This document shows positions 17,701 to 27,100 of a stretch of 64,000 bases of DNA, one piece after another. The notes under the pieces are model-generated. The model was not told the origin of the DNA. It did no database searches and worked only from the letters and a program-made list of their open reading frames with translations. A program made the translations under genes and the position numbers. Numbering within the stretch: position 1 is the first letter of the stretch; the number at the start of each line of letters is the position of its first letter. The stretch comes from Streptomyces cyaneofuscatus (lineage in GTDB: Bacteria; Actinomycetota; Actinomycetes; Streptomycetales; Streptomycetaceae). Location: NCBI RefSeq assembly GCF_000718135.1, contig NZ_JOEM01000003.1:1-64000 (forward strand), written 5' to 3'.

Positions 17701-18536
17701 ATACCGCACCCCAAGGGCTCCTCCCGCTGCTCGGCAGACTCGCCGTGGACCCGGTCATGCCGGTCCGCGTCTGCGCTGCGGAGGCCGTGGTCGCCCTGCT
17801 GCGTCATGCCCCGGAGACCGCCCTCGACCTGGCGGAAGACCTCTTCACCGACGCACCCGTCGATATCCACGAAGCCTTTACCACCCACAGACTGCTCACC
17901 TGGGTCCTGATCCGCGACACCCGGCGCTTCGCGCCGGAACTGCTCCGGGCGCTCGACGGACCGGAGATAGCCGCCCGGCACGCCGGAGCGACCTGGTCCG
18001 TACTCAGCATGCAGGGACGGCTGATTCCCGGCCTGCCGGCCGACCCCGCCGAGTTCGGGACGGCGGCACGCCAGGGAGCCGCCGAGGCGGCTGCCGGGGA
18101 TCCCACGTACGGCGCATCGTTGCTCCAGGGGATGTTCCACGACGGCGATGCGGAGGTACGCGCAGCGGCAGCCGGCTCAATGACCGACGTGGCGTCGCTG
18201 CCGCCCGGCGCCGCGGACGACCTCATCGGCGCATTCCTGAGCAGCCCCGCTCTTCCGGAGCACCCTGAGACGCTGGCCCGTGCCCTGGCCGGCTCGGCGT
18301 CGCGGCTGCCTTCCCGGGCGATCGAGGCGTGCCAGGCACTGGCATCCGTTTCCGAACGGAGCAGCAGGGAAGAGCGACGCGGCTACGCCCTGATCCAGCG
18401 TCATCTGATCGAGGCGGTGCTCCGCCTGTACCGCCAAGGTGACGCCCAGGTACGCGCACAGTGCCTCGACATCATCGATGCTCTCTACCGCACCGGCGCC
18501 CACGGACTGACCGACGCGCTTTCGGGAGAGCGCTGA
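14703..18536 (+). CDS. Large STAND/NACHT-type NTPase with helical-repeat C-terminus, probable CTG start
   Basis: About 1277 residues. The open frame extends upstream of TTG 14868 through a well-formed region (ERIAREAADAAREAV, then a loop before the P-loop) to CTG 14703, which overlaps the preceding TGA (CTGA). There is no ATG, GTG or TTG in this 165-bp stretch, so a coupled CTG start is the best reading. Walker A GPAGMGKS is at about 73-80 and Walker B ALLVVDQLD at about 139-147. The HETYFDYLFARSF segment is characteristic of the winged-helix end of STAND ATPases. The last 800 residues look like HEAT-type repeats for ligand sensing. A TTA codon is at residue 117 (15051-15053). A conflict or signalling role is inferred. 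Confidence 0.87.
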   Translation: MTGPGDSGPPPTERIAREAADAAREAVLAARQRFLRRGRRVRPPFGLAARSHAQELLDRLTAGDGPTTLVCEGPAGMGKSAVVEEVIGLAADRGWPVLPFRMDEVEADDRTALAVGLRLRLPSSPAELIAQVADGGPALLVVDQLDAVSSYSGRIPEVFEAVDEMLEALATSPNVKVVLVARTVDVEKDPRLTSLVDQEDTVERFALGLLEDRAVRAVLEHGGTPAERLGAETLALLRTPLHLAVFSRLTKTARTTAYRSLQDLYDRYTDEKRREAERSLPREAWPAITQQLVEEMSRRETVTVPYALLDRFARTDLAVLSSAGILLHAENGRIGFFHETYFDYLFARSFVLAGHDLHDFLAASGQALFRRAQTRQILEHLRDTDRTAFRDTTVRLLTSDLVRPHLRFVVLAVLEHLDATSEDWASLEPHAWGEDVTADSLRRLLALPSWFEAADTGSWEKWLAAPEVVPLVLPHLEWSTQHHPARVTELLERYRDADGPWRQRLISWVQSRPSVHALMLILALIGRGDFDVAPDGSSDVGADFWRLFEELADKDAVAALQVLGAFLTRALRQAAAAEHGDPFASGHLPTRAGTSLGTLVTEAAEAAPSAALEHVLPFVVAVARASHTALADVSLLRPRWALPPSELQPDLDEALYGAVHKSLRTMAQQDPSSIAKAMGILTTAGAGRAINFLICRTYTVWNRPDEALAWLMSDPEHARIGWMDSACWGSRELIAAATQRCEDATLERLVHLLLHLVPRWERIPENRELFGRTQYVLLDAVDEERRTTAVERRIGELERKFGQHPPVGPRNSAAHLVGPPVPRSAGEHMTDEQWLRALRKYDTEQTNWDGDVPTGGARELASLLGSMAEQQPERFVRLALTFDETVPAPAFDAVINGVAGKTDADSLLELCVHARHLVGTSVGRTVCRAIETAASGVVGHPDPIDLMVSCADDPDPHFEAARTGAVPGQESYGGDLLTAGINSTRGEAALAVGALLRAADTAPQGLLPLLGRLAVDPVMPVRVCAAEAVVALLRHAPETALDLAEDLFTDAPVDIHEAFTTHRLLTWVLIRDTRRFAPELLRALDGPEIAARHAGATWSVLSMQGRLIPGLPADPAEFGTAARQGAAEAAAGDPTYGASLLQGMFHDGDAEVRAAAAGSMTDVASLPPGAADDLIGAFLSSPALPEHPETLARALAGSASRLPSRAIEACQALASVSERSSREERRGYALIQRHLIEAVLRLYRQGDAQVRAQCLDIIDALYRTGAHGLTDALSGER

Positions 18537-18875
18537 ACCTGCACGTTGCCACGTCGTCTCGCAGCGGCACCGTGTCCGCAGAAGGATCGACCACCGCCGG
18601 ACGAAAGGCCCCATCGACCCGTCCCGGGCCCGTGGCTTGAACGCGCACTGCCTCCGCGTCGGCGAAACCGCTGCTCAGCAGCTTCGCCACCCTCGCCGAG
18701 TCCAGCGCCCTGGATGAGATTTCCGGCCACCCTTGGTCCGTTCGGTGGACCCCAGACAACCCCAGACACCCCACACCCCCTCTCACAGGCCGGACACAGC
18801 GTCGCCACAGGTGAGTTGGGGCCGTGCTGTTCGTCCGCGTCCCGTCACGCACCCGGAAAGCCGGAAGTACGAGGA
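18537..18875. other. Gene-poor interval upstream of the lysyl-oxidase-like gene
   Basis: 339 bp. The frame of the downstream gene is open here, but it lacks a ribosome-binding site and has no signal-peptide logic before ATG 18876. I see no clear promoter or hairpin. A C-rich stretch with accccagac repeated lies near 18750-18775. Confidence 0.45.
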
Positions 18876-20681
18876 ATGATGACCAGATCCCAGCAGGGCC
18901 GCACCAACCGCCTCGCCCGCCCCTCGATCGCCGTCGCCGCGGCCGTCGCCGTGACGGCGGGGGTCGTCGCCGCCGCGCCTGACGCGAAGACGGCGGCGGT
19001 GGCAGGGCCGAAGCTCAGCCTGATCGCCGCCTCCAAGTCGGTGACGCTCGACTCGTGGAAGGAGGAGCCCGGGGTCTATCTCGATCTCGGGACCTACCTC
19101 ACCTCCGAGAAGGGCGCCTTCGAGTTCAAGGTGACCAGGAAGTCCTACAAGGATCCGGTCGTCGCCTCGCAGATCATCCGGAACGGGAAGAAGACCACCA
19201 CCAAGGTGCTTCCCGCGGGGCTGGTGAAGGACTTCTCCGGGCTGCCGGACTTCATGGAGGTCAGCGTCGTCGACGCGGCGGGGAAGTCGGTGCTGAAGAA
19301 GACCGAGAGCTTCTGCCCCAACAACGCCTCCGGGCGGGTGCGGCCCGACGCTCCCGCCAACTCGAAGTTTCCGCAGAGCTGTCCGGCCAACCCCTTCACC
19401 CTCGGCTCCGTGTGGGGCGTGGAGAACGGGTGGGCCGCCAACACCTATGCCGGTTACTACTCCGCGCCGGTCCAGCTGGCCGCCGGCACGTACACCGCCA
19501 AGATCTCCGTGACCAAGAAGTACCGCGACCTCTTCGGGATCGCGAACAAGCCGCAGAGCGTCAAGGTCACCGTGCGCGAGCGTAGTTGGGAACAGCCGGA
19601 AGGTGGTTCCGGTGGCGCTGCCGCCAAGGTCGCCTCCAGCTCCCCGCACGCCGGTCATGCCGGGCACCAGGCCGCCGCCGACCCGGCCCCCTCCGGGCAC
19701 GCCGGCCACGGCGCCCCCGCCCGCACCGACGCCCCCGCCGCCGCGACGACCGGCGCCGGGGCCACGTTCAACGTCGGTCACGGGCCCTACCCGCCGGCGC
19801 CGCCCGCCCTTCCCTGGGCGCTCAAGAAGCAGGCCGCCGAGAAGCAGGCCGGGAAGGACGCCTTCGGGGCGCAGGGGTTCTCCGCCGCTCGCGTCAGTGA
19901 CCGGGCCGGGCAGACCGACGGGTCGCGCCAGGCGCCCGGCGCGCAGCCCAACGCCAAGCGGCCGACCGGCAAGGCGGCCGTGCCCAACGTGCCCAAGCCC
20001 GACCTGCGCTCGCTGCCGGCGTACGGCATCACCGTCAGCGACGGGTACGAGGACGTGCCCGGCAAGGACTACCTCGCCTTCAGCGCCAACGTGTGGAACG
20101 CGGGCCCGGCCAAGCTCGTCGTGGACGGTTTCCGCTCCCCGGGCAAGGAGCTGATGGACGCCTACCAGTACTTCTACGACGCCAAGGGCAAGCAGGTCGG
20201 CTACACCCCCACCGGCACCATGGAGTGGGACCCGCGCCCGGGCCACGAGCACTGGCACTTCACGGACTTCGCCAGCTACCGGCTGCTGAAGGCCGACAAG
20301 AAGGAAACCGTGCGCAGCGGCAAGGAGGCCTTCTGCCTCGCCAACACCGACGCCGTCGACTACACGGTCAAGAACGCCAACTGGCACCCCAGCAACACGG
20401 ATCTGTCCACCGCGTGCGGCCAGGAGAACTCGATCTCCGTCCGTGAGGTTCTCGACGTCGGCTCCGGTGACACCTACACCCAGGACCTGCCCGGCCAGTC
20501 CTTCGACATCACGAACCTGCCGAACGGCACGTACTACATCCAGGTCCTCGCCAATCCGGAGAACCGCCTCAAGGAGACCAACCACAAGAACAACAGCGCG
20601 CTGCGCAAGGTCGTCCTCGGCGGCAAGAAGGGCGCTCGTACGGTGAAGGTCCCCGCCCATCACCTGGTGAACGCCAACTGA
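18876..20681 (+). CDS. Secreted lysyl-oxidase-like copper protein
   Basis: 601 residues from ATG 18876 (or the adjacent ATG 18879). A signal peptide is clear: basic RTNRLARPS, a hydrophobic core of Ala/Val and an AxA-type end. The N-terminal part looks like an extracellular beta domain with paired Cys. The middle is low-complexity and His/Gly/Ala-rich (several HAGH motifs), possibly metal-binding. The C-terminal domain carries the lysyl-oxidase copper signature HEHWHF (codons near 20244-20261), a downstream NWHPS and a YYIQV-type beta core. The family oxidises peptidyl lysine in eukaryotes; bacterial roles are unclear. It is monocistronic, followed by a terminator. Confidence 0.9.
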   Translation: MMTRSQQGRTNRLARPSIAVAAAVAVTAGVVAAAPDAKTAAVAGPKLSLIAASKSVTLDSWKEEPGVYLDLGTYLTSEKGAFEFKVTRKSYKDPVVASQIIRNGKKTTTKVLPAGLVKDFSGLPDFMEVSVVDAAGKSVLKKTESFCPNNASGRVRPDAPANSKFPQSCPANPFTLGSVWGVENGWAANTYAGYYSAPVQLAAGTYTAKISVTKKYRDLFGIANKPQSVKVTVRERSWEQPEGGSGGAAAKVASSSPHAGHAGHQAAADPAPSGHAGHGAPARTDAPAAATTGAGATFNVGHGPYPPAPPALPWALKKQAAEKQAGKDAFGAQGFSAARVSDRAGQTDGSRQAPGAQPNAKRPTGKAAVPNVPKPDLRSLPAYGITVSDGYEDVPGKDYLAFSANVWNAGPAKLVVDGFRSPGKELMDAYQYFYDAKGKQVGYTPTGTMEWDPRPGHEHWHFTDFASYRLLKADKKETVRSGKEAFCLANTDAVDYTVKNANWHPSNTDLSTACGQENSISVREVLDVGSGDTYTQDLPGQSFDITNLPNGTYYIQVLANPENRLKETNHKNNSALRKVVLGGKKGARTVKVPAHHLVNAN

Positions 20682-20708
20682 CCCCTTCTCTGTGTCTGTT
20701 CGTGCCGT

Positions 20709-20735
20709 CGGCCCCGGGAGCTTCTCCCGGGGCCG
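20709..20735 (+). terminator. Intrinsic terminator-like hairpin
   Basis: A 12-bp perfect stem (CGGCCCCGGGAG / CTCCCGGGGCCG) with a CTT loop, 28 bp after the lysyl-oxidase-like stop. There is no U-tract, as is usual in Streptomyces. Confidence 0.75.
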
Positions 20736-21123
20736 GTCGCATGTGCGGCGGCACATACGCCTCACCTGCTCCTCCCCTGTCGGCCGCCTCTGCCGGGGGC
20801 CAAACCTGACTTCTCGCCAAGTCGACCGGTACCCGTAACTTCCGGGCCAGGGCTCCGCACACCGCCCTCGCCGCCCCTTCCCGGTGCGATCTCCCCGGTC
20901 AGCGCGGTGGAGGAAGGTTTGTCCGGAACCCGTGGGTGGTGAACGTTTTTCCGGGCTGCCGAATGGTCGGAGCGTGTCGCCGGGCGGCCGCACCATCGCT
21001 CACCTGGCCCTGCATCAGTTACCTGTGCGTAGTGCATATGTGGCGCAATTCACTCCACCCGAAAGAGGGCTCTGGGAGCATCTACGCCAACGAGATCGGG
21101 CCGTACAGACCGCCGCGGGGTGA
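20736..21123. other. Intergenic region before the Crp/Fnr pseudogene
   Basis: 388 bp without a credible gene. It is locally less GC-rich around 20995-21060. I looked for a TGTGA-type Crp site and a canonical promoter and found none I would defend. Confidence 0.4.
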
Positions 21124-21840
21124 GTGGCCATGGGGGTGCTCGGCGATGAGCTGGCCTTCGGGCGGGCTCTGACCGCGCCGGAGTACGAGAACGTCATGGC
21201 TCTGGGGCGGCGCAAGGAGTTCCCGGCCGATGCTTCGCTCCTGACCGAAGGCGACCGGACCAGCCATGTCGTGATCGTGCTACGGGGCTGGGTGACCGTC
21301 TCCTGTGCCACCGACCGGGGCGCCACCCGGCTCATACTCGGGCTGCGGGTACCCGGCGAACTCCTGTGAGCGATGGCCGCGTTGGACAACCACCCGCGCA
21401 GCGCCACCGTACGGGCGCTGGGGCCCACGGAGGCGGCCGTCATCGGCGGTGACGCCTTCCGTCGGTTTCTCGCCACCCACCCCCGGGTCAGCGGACTGGT
21501 GATCCGGCAGCTGACCTTCCGGCTGCGCAGCGCCGACCAGGAGCGCTCCGCCCTCGCCTCGCTGACCGTCCTGCAACGGCTGGCCAGCCGGCTCACCAAG
21601 CTCTCCCGGGTCGAGGCCTCGGGCCCCTACACACCCAGCGCGCCGGGCCCCGCGCACGCCGGCACCGTCGTCCACCTGGCCCAGGACGAGCTGGCCGCCA
21701 CCGTCGGCGCCACCCGCGAGGCGGTCGCCAAGGCGCTGCGGCTGCTGCGCACCCAGAAGGTGGTGCGCACCGGTACGCGGATGGTGGAGATCCTCGACCC
21801 CGCGCTGCTCGCCCTCCTCGCGGAGGGGCACCGGGAGTAA
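21124..21840 (+). pseudogene. Crp/Fnr-family regulator interrupted by an in-frame TGA
   Basis: One continuous frame. Codons from GTG 21124 (or ATG 21130) to 21366 encode a cyclic-nucleotide-binding-type beta domain (LLTEGDRTSHVVIVLRGWV). TGA occurs at 21367-21369, and the same frame then resumes with MAALDNHPRSATVRAL and runs to 21840, including the Crp-type HTH (LAATVGATREAVAKALRLLR). At the break the sequence is GELL-stop-AMAALD. A Gly is usual there, and GGA to TGA is a single change, so this is a nonsense mutation or a sequence error. Translation could restart at ATG 21373, but that product would lack half the sensor domain. Confidence 0.8.
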
Positions 21841-21937
21841 ACCCCCGCTCTGCCGTGTGTAAACGGCTACAGACGGCCTCCGTCCCGGGCCGGAAGCTTT
21901 ACGGGGACGGCAAGCGGAGAAGAGCGGGGGGGGTGGG

Positions 21938-22917
21938 GTGGAGCACGACGCGTTGGATGCCGGTGAGGCGCGCTACGAGCTGGTGATCAGCGTGGACGCC
22001 AGGGGTTCCGGGCAGTACAGCGACGACGAGAAGCCGCTGATGCGCCGGCAGATCTACGAGGTCCTGGAGACCGCGTTCGCGCAGGCCGGGGTCGGCCGGA
22101 ACGCCGTCCACCTGGAAGACCGCGGGGACGGCGTGCTGATATCCGTTCCCGGGCGGTTCGCGGTCGCGCGGCTGCTCGGCCTGTGGATGACGGAGCTCCA
22201 CGAGAAGCTGCACCTGGACAACCGCCGCGAGCGCCGGCCGCTCGGGCTCCGGGTGGCCATGCATGTGGGCCCCGACTTCCGCACCAGGCAGCAACTCCAG
22301 CACCTCCTCACCGAGTTGCTGCACCACCAGCGCGCCGACACCGTAGGTGCCACGCGCCTGGCCGCCCGCCTCCAGGACCTCCCGGACCACCCCCTGCTGA
22401 CCCTCCTGGGCGCCGAGGACCTGCCCTGGGCCTCCTCCTCACCGAGCTGGGCCACTCCGGCCGCCTGCGCACCCGCGACGACGAGACCGCGCACGCGCTC
22501 TGCACCGAAGTGCTGCGGAACAACCTCTACGTCAGACAGAACCGCCGGCACGCGTCGGACAGCCCGTCGGTGGCGGAGATGCGCGAACGGGCGGGCGACC
22601 TCTTCTCCTGGGCGGTCGCCCCGCTCGTACGGGACCCCCGCCACACCCTCGACCTGGGCGAACTGCTCAACCTCATGGTCCTGGAAGGCCGCACGACCGG
22701 CCAGGACCAGCTGCGCCGGATCCTGGTCTCACCACCGGGCGGCCGGGCCCCGGATCTGCCTCCGCAGCTCTGGCAGCAGGTGGTGAAGGGCCTGCTCACC
22801 CCCACACCTGCCCCGGCCCCGTCCTCGCCCCCTCCACCGTCCCCTCCGCCGCCTCCGCCACCGCTCCCCGCCGTGACCGCCGCGGTCATCACCCTCACGG
22901 CGATCGTGATCAACTGA
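21938..22917 (+). pseudogene. Nucleotidyl-cyclase-like protein disrupted by a frameshift
   Basis: The first frame starts at GTG 21938 and encodes a cyclase-like regulatory domain (YELVISVDARGSGQYSDDEK, HLEDRGDGVLISVP, RVAMHVGP) that I recall being linked to Crp-like regulators in Streptomyces. Around 22421-22431 (ctgccctgggcctc) the meaningful reading moves to another frame and continues with LLLTELGHSGRLRTRDDE and a proline-rich tail ending AVITLTAIVIN at 22917. One missing G in the GGG run at 22428-22430 would restore a single product. Either the gene is broken or the sequence has a one-base error. It sits just after the broken Crp/Fnr gene. Confidence 0.72.
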
Positions 22918-24049
22918 CCCCCACCGCCCGCCGATCCGTGATCCGCCCCGTCACGTCCGCGTCCAGGTGGGCCGTCCCCTCCGTGCCGCTCACCGTGACG
23001 CGAACTCTCGGCCCCACCCCGGCGCCGCCGCCCGGGGTGACGTCGATGCGCCAGCTCTCGGCATCGCGGACGCCCAGGGTGGCGCGGGCCTCACGGACCA
23101 GGCCGGGGAGGAGTTCGTACGGGAGGGACGGGAGGTGGACCGTCTCGGCGAGCGGGCGGGCGGAGTCGCCGCGCACGGCCATGCGGTGGTCCTCGATGCG
23201 GAGGGAGGTGACGTACGCGCTGTCCACCCGGGCCTCCAGCTCCATCGCGGTCACCCGCATCCGCCCGAAGGTGAGCAGGGAGGAGGAGGGCCCGGAGACG
23301 GTGGTGGAGGTGGAGAACGTACGGGAGGCGGACGAGGAGGAGGGCTCCTTCGGCGCGCTCCCGCCGGCGTCCCCGGACGTGAACAGCTCCCCCCGGAAGG
23401 ACAGCACCACCAGCGCCGCCCCCGCCAGCAACCCGACCAGCACCAGCAGGCACCACGCCCCCGCGCCCCCGTCCGGATCCCTCACCAGGGTGGACTCGGG
23501 CGCGGAGTCGATCTCCGCCTCCTCGGCCCGGCGGCTCCACTCGGGGGTCGGCCGGGTGACGATCAGTACGTCCCAGGGCTTCTCCGGGTGGTACTCCACG
23601 ACCGCGATCCCGCGTGGCCGGTAGGCGGGGATGTCGACCAGGTTGACGGACTGGCTGATCTTCACGCGGTAGGCAGGCCGCTCGTCCTCCGGTTCCGGTG
23701 CCACGGTCAGCCGGAACGTCACCGGCACGTCGGCCGTTTCGCCGCCCGTGGCCCGCAGGTCCTCGATCCGGGCCAGGGCGGTCCGGCGGGCCGGTGGCGC
23801 GTCGCGCCCCGCGCCCCGCCGCCCACCGAGAAAGGCGAGCAGGACCAGGAGAGCCAGGACCCCGCCCCCAGTCGCGAGAACGGGCACGTCCTTCAGGATC
23901 ACGCCGACGACGAGGGCAGCGAGAGCCGCGCCGATCACCGCCGAGACGGCCGCCAGGCGATGGGCGGCCAGGACCCGCCCGACACCCGAACGCCTTTGTT
24001 CCACAGGCCCGTTGACTTCACTCACACGCCGCTGCCCCGTCGTCCCCAT
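22910..24049 (-). CDS. Multi-pass membrane protein of unknown function
   Basis: 379 residues. Two adjacent hydrophobic segments lie at about 33-52 and 57-75, and a third at about 203-222. Between them is a cytosolic region with a beta pattern (VPVTFRLTVAPEPEDE, YRVKISQSVNLVDIP, GIAVVEYHPEKPWDV). After the third segment come an extracellular Ser/Thr-rich linker and a beta-rich domain. No family recognised. It is convergent with the cyclase-like gene, overlapping 8 bp. Confidence 0.8.
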   Translation of the reverse strand: MGTTGQRRVSEVNGPVEQRRSGVGRVLAAHRLAAVSAVIGAALAALVVGVILKDVPVLATGGGVLALLVLLAFLGGRRGAGRDAPPARRTALARIEDLRATGGETADVPVTFRLTVAPEPEDERPAYRVKISQSVNLVDIPAYRPRGIAVVEYHPEKPWDVLIVTRPTPEWSRRAEEAEIDSAPESTLVRDPDGGAGAWCLLVLVGLLAGAALVVLSFRGELFTSGDAGGSAPKEPSSSSASRTFSTSTTVSGPSSSLLTFGRMRVTAMELEARVDSAYVTSLRIEDHRMAVRGDSARPLAETVHLPSLPYELLPGLVREARATLGVRDAESWRIDVTPGGGAGVGPRVRVTVSGTEGTAHLDADVTGRITDRRAVGVS

Positions 24050-24090
24050 GACGGCGATTGTGCCGGTCGTGGGGACAACAGGGCAGGGGA

Positions 24091-24159
24091 CGGAAGAAGA
24101 ACGGGAAGAACGGGAAGAACGGAAGGAACAGGCAGGACGGGTAGAACGGGTAGAACGGT
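24091..24159 (+). repeat. Short imperfect tandem repeats (aagaacggg / tagaacggg)
   Basis: Purine-rich 9- to 10-bp units related to gaagaacgg, then gtagaacgg, are repeated about seven times between the cobN stop and the membrane-protein gene start. Probably simple-sequence expansion. Confidence 0.7.
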
Positions 24160-24172
24160 CAGGACGAGGAGG

Positions 24173-27100
24173 TCAGTCCTCCCCCTCCAGATTCCCCTCG
24201 GTCTCCAGGTAGACCTGCCGCAGCGCCTCCAGCACCGCCGGGTCCGGCTTGGCCCACATGCCGCGCGACTCGGCCTCCAGCAGCCGTTCCGCGATGCCGT
24301 GCAGGGCCCAGGGGTTGGCCTCCTGGAGGAACTGCCTGTTCTCCGGGTCGAGCACGTACGTCTCGGTGAGCTTGTCGTACATCCAGTCGGCGACGACGCC
24401 GGTCGTGGCGTCGTACCCGAAGAGGTAGTCGACGGTCGCGGCCAGCTCGAACGCGCCCTTGTAGCCGTGGCGGCGCATCGCCTCGATCCACTTCGGGTTG
24501 ACGACCCGGGCGCGGAAGACGCGGGAGGTCTCCTCGACGAGCGTGCGCGTGCGGACGGTCTCGGGGCGGGTGGAGTCCCCGATGTACGCCTCCGGGGCCT
24601 TGCCCTTGAGCGCGCGCACGGTGGCGACCATGCCGCCGTGGTACTGGAAGTAGTCGTCGGAGTCCGCGATGTCGTGCTCGCGGGTGTCGGTGTTCTTGGC
24701 GGCGACCTCGATGCGCTTGTAGGCCGTCTCCATCTCCTCGCGGGCCGGGCGGCCGTCGAGCTCACGGCCGTAGGCGTAGCCGCCCCAGACCGTGTAGACC
24801 TCGGCGAGGTCGGCGTCGGTGCGCCAGTCGCGGGAGTCGATGAGCTGGAGGAGCCCGGCGCCGTACGTACCGGGGCGCGAGCCGAAGATCCTTGTCGTGG
24901 CGCGGCGTTCGTCGCCGTGCTCGGCCAGGTCGGCCTGGGCGTGGGCCCGTACGTAGTTCTGCTCGGCGGGCTCGTCGAGCGAGGCGGCCAGCCGTACGGC
25001 GTCGTCGAGCAGCCCGATCGTGTGCGGGAACGCGTCCCGGAAGAAGCCCGAGATGCGGAGCGTCACATCGATACGCGGACGGCCCAACTCCTCGTACGGG
25101 ATGGGCTCCAGGCCGGTCACGCGGCGCGAGGCGTCGTCCCAGACGGGCCGGATGCCGAGCAGCGCGAAGGCCTCCGCGATGTCGTCGCCCGCCGTGCGCA
25201 TGGCGCTGGTGCCCCAGAGGGAGAGGCCGACCGAGGTGGGCCAGTCGCCGTTGTCGGTGCGGTAGCGGGTCAACAGGGAGTCCGCCAGGGCCTGCCCGGT
25301 CTCCCAAGCCAGCTTGGACGGAACGGCCTTGGGGTCGACCGAGTAGAAGTTACGGCCGGTCGGCAGGACGTTGACCAGCCCGCGCAGCGGCGAACCCGAC
25401 GGACCGGCCGGCACGAAGCCACCGTTCAACGCGTGGACGGCGTGCGTGAGTTCATCGGTCGTGGCCGCCATGCGCGGAACCACCTCGGTGGCCGCGAAGG
25501 TGAGGATGTCGGCCACCGCGTCGGGAAGGCCCGCTGCCACCCCTGCCACCGCCGCCGGGTCCCACTCCGCGTCGTCCATCGCCTGGACCAGCGCACGCGC
25601 CTGCTCCTCGATGGCGTCCGCGTCGGTGCGGGTCGCGGCCGACTCGTCGAGCCCGAGCGCCTCGCGGAGCCCCGGCAGCGACGCCGTACCGCCCCAGATC
25701 TGGCGGGCGCGGAGGACGGCGAGCACCAGGTTGACCCGGTCGTTCCCGGCCGGCGGGTTGCCGAGCACATGCAGGCCGTCGCGGATCTGGACGTCCTTGA
25801 TCTCGCAGAGCCAGCCGTCGAGATGCATGATGAAGTCGTCGAAGCCCTCGTCCTCCGGCCGGTCCTCCAGGCCGAGGTCGTGGTCGAGCTTCGCGGCCTG
25901 GATGAGCGTCCAGATCTGCGCGCGGATGGCGGGCAGCTTCGCCGGGTCCATCGAGGCGATCTGGGCGTGCTCGTCGAGGAGTTGCTCCAGACGCGCGATG
26001 TCGCCGTAGCTGTCGGCGCGGGCCATCGGCGGGACCAGGTGGTCGATCAGCGTGGCGTGGACGCGCCGCTTGGCCTGAGTGCCCTCGCCCGGGTCGTTCA
26101 CGAGGAACGGGTAGACGAGCGGCAGGTCACCGAGGGCGGCGTCCGGACCGCAGGCGGCCGACAGACCGGCGTTCTTGCCGGGCAGCCACTCAAGATTGCC
26201 GTGCTTGCCCAGGTGGATCATGGCGTCCGCGCCGAACCCGTTGTCCTCGGCGGAGGCGGCGATCCAGCGGTAGGCGGCCAAGTAGTGGTGGGACGGCGGG
26301 AGATCGGGGTCGTGGTAGATCGCGATCGGGTTCTCGCCGAAGCCGCGCGGCGGCTGGATGAGGATGAGGAGATTGCCGCGCCGCAGAGCGGCCAGGACGA
26401 TGTCGCCCTCCGGGTTGGCGGACCGGTCCACGAACATCTCACCGGGCGCCGGACCCCAGTGCTCCTCCACCGACTCCCGGAGTTCCTGCGGGAGTTGGGC
26501 GAACCAGCGGCGGTAGTCGGCGGCCGGGATACGGACCGGGTTCTTGGCCAACTGCTCCTCGGTAAGCCACTCCTGGTCATGGCCGCCCGCCTCGATCAGC
26601 GCGTAGATCAGCTCGTCGCCGTCCCCGGAGACCAGCCCCGGGATGTCGGCCTCGGGCCCGAAGTCGTACCCCTCGGCGCGCAGCCGCCGCAGCAGGGCGA
26701 CGGCGCTGGCGGGCGTGTCGAGCCCGACGGCGTTGCCGATCCGGGAGTGCTTGGTCGGGTAGGCGGAGAGCACGAGCGCGATGCGCTTCTCCGCGTTCGG
26801 GATGTTCCGCAGCTTGGCATGCCGTACGGCGATCCCGGCGACCCGGGCCGCGCGCTCGGCGTCGGCGACGTACGCGGGCAGCCCGTCCTCGTCGATCTCC
26901 TTGAAGGAGAAGGGGACGGTGATCAGCCGGCCGTCGAACTCCGGCACCGCGATCTGGGTGGCCGCGTCCAGCGGGGAGACGCCCTCGTCGTTCTCCTCCC
27001 ACGCGGCGCGCGGGCTGGTGAGGCAGAGCGCCTGAAGGATCGGCACGTCGAGTCCGGTCAGCGCGCCCGCGTCCCACGACTCGTCGTCGCCCCCGGCCGA

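Noticed and set aside
1873..18536. Genomic island integrated at tRNA-Ser(GGA)
   Set aside because: Accessory genes do follow the tRNA, but I found no integrase and no second copy of the tRNA 3' end, so an att-based island is not supported.
18783..20996. Minus-strand frame opposite the lysyl-oxidase-like gene
   Set aside because: Low-complexity Gly/Val/Arg composition with no domain; it covers both the gene and its terminator.
21367..21369. TGA in the Crp/Fnr gene read as selenocysteine
   Set aside because: No SECIS-like hairpin was evident and the position normally holds Gly; a nonsense mutation or sequence error is more likely.
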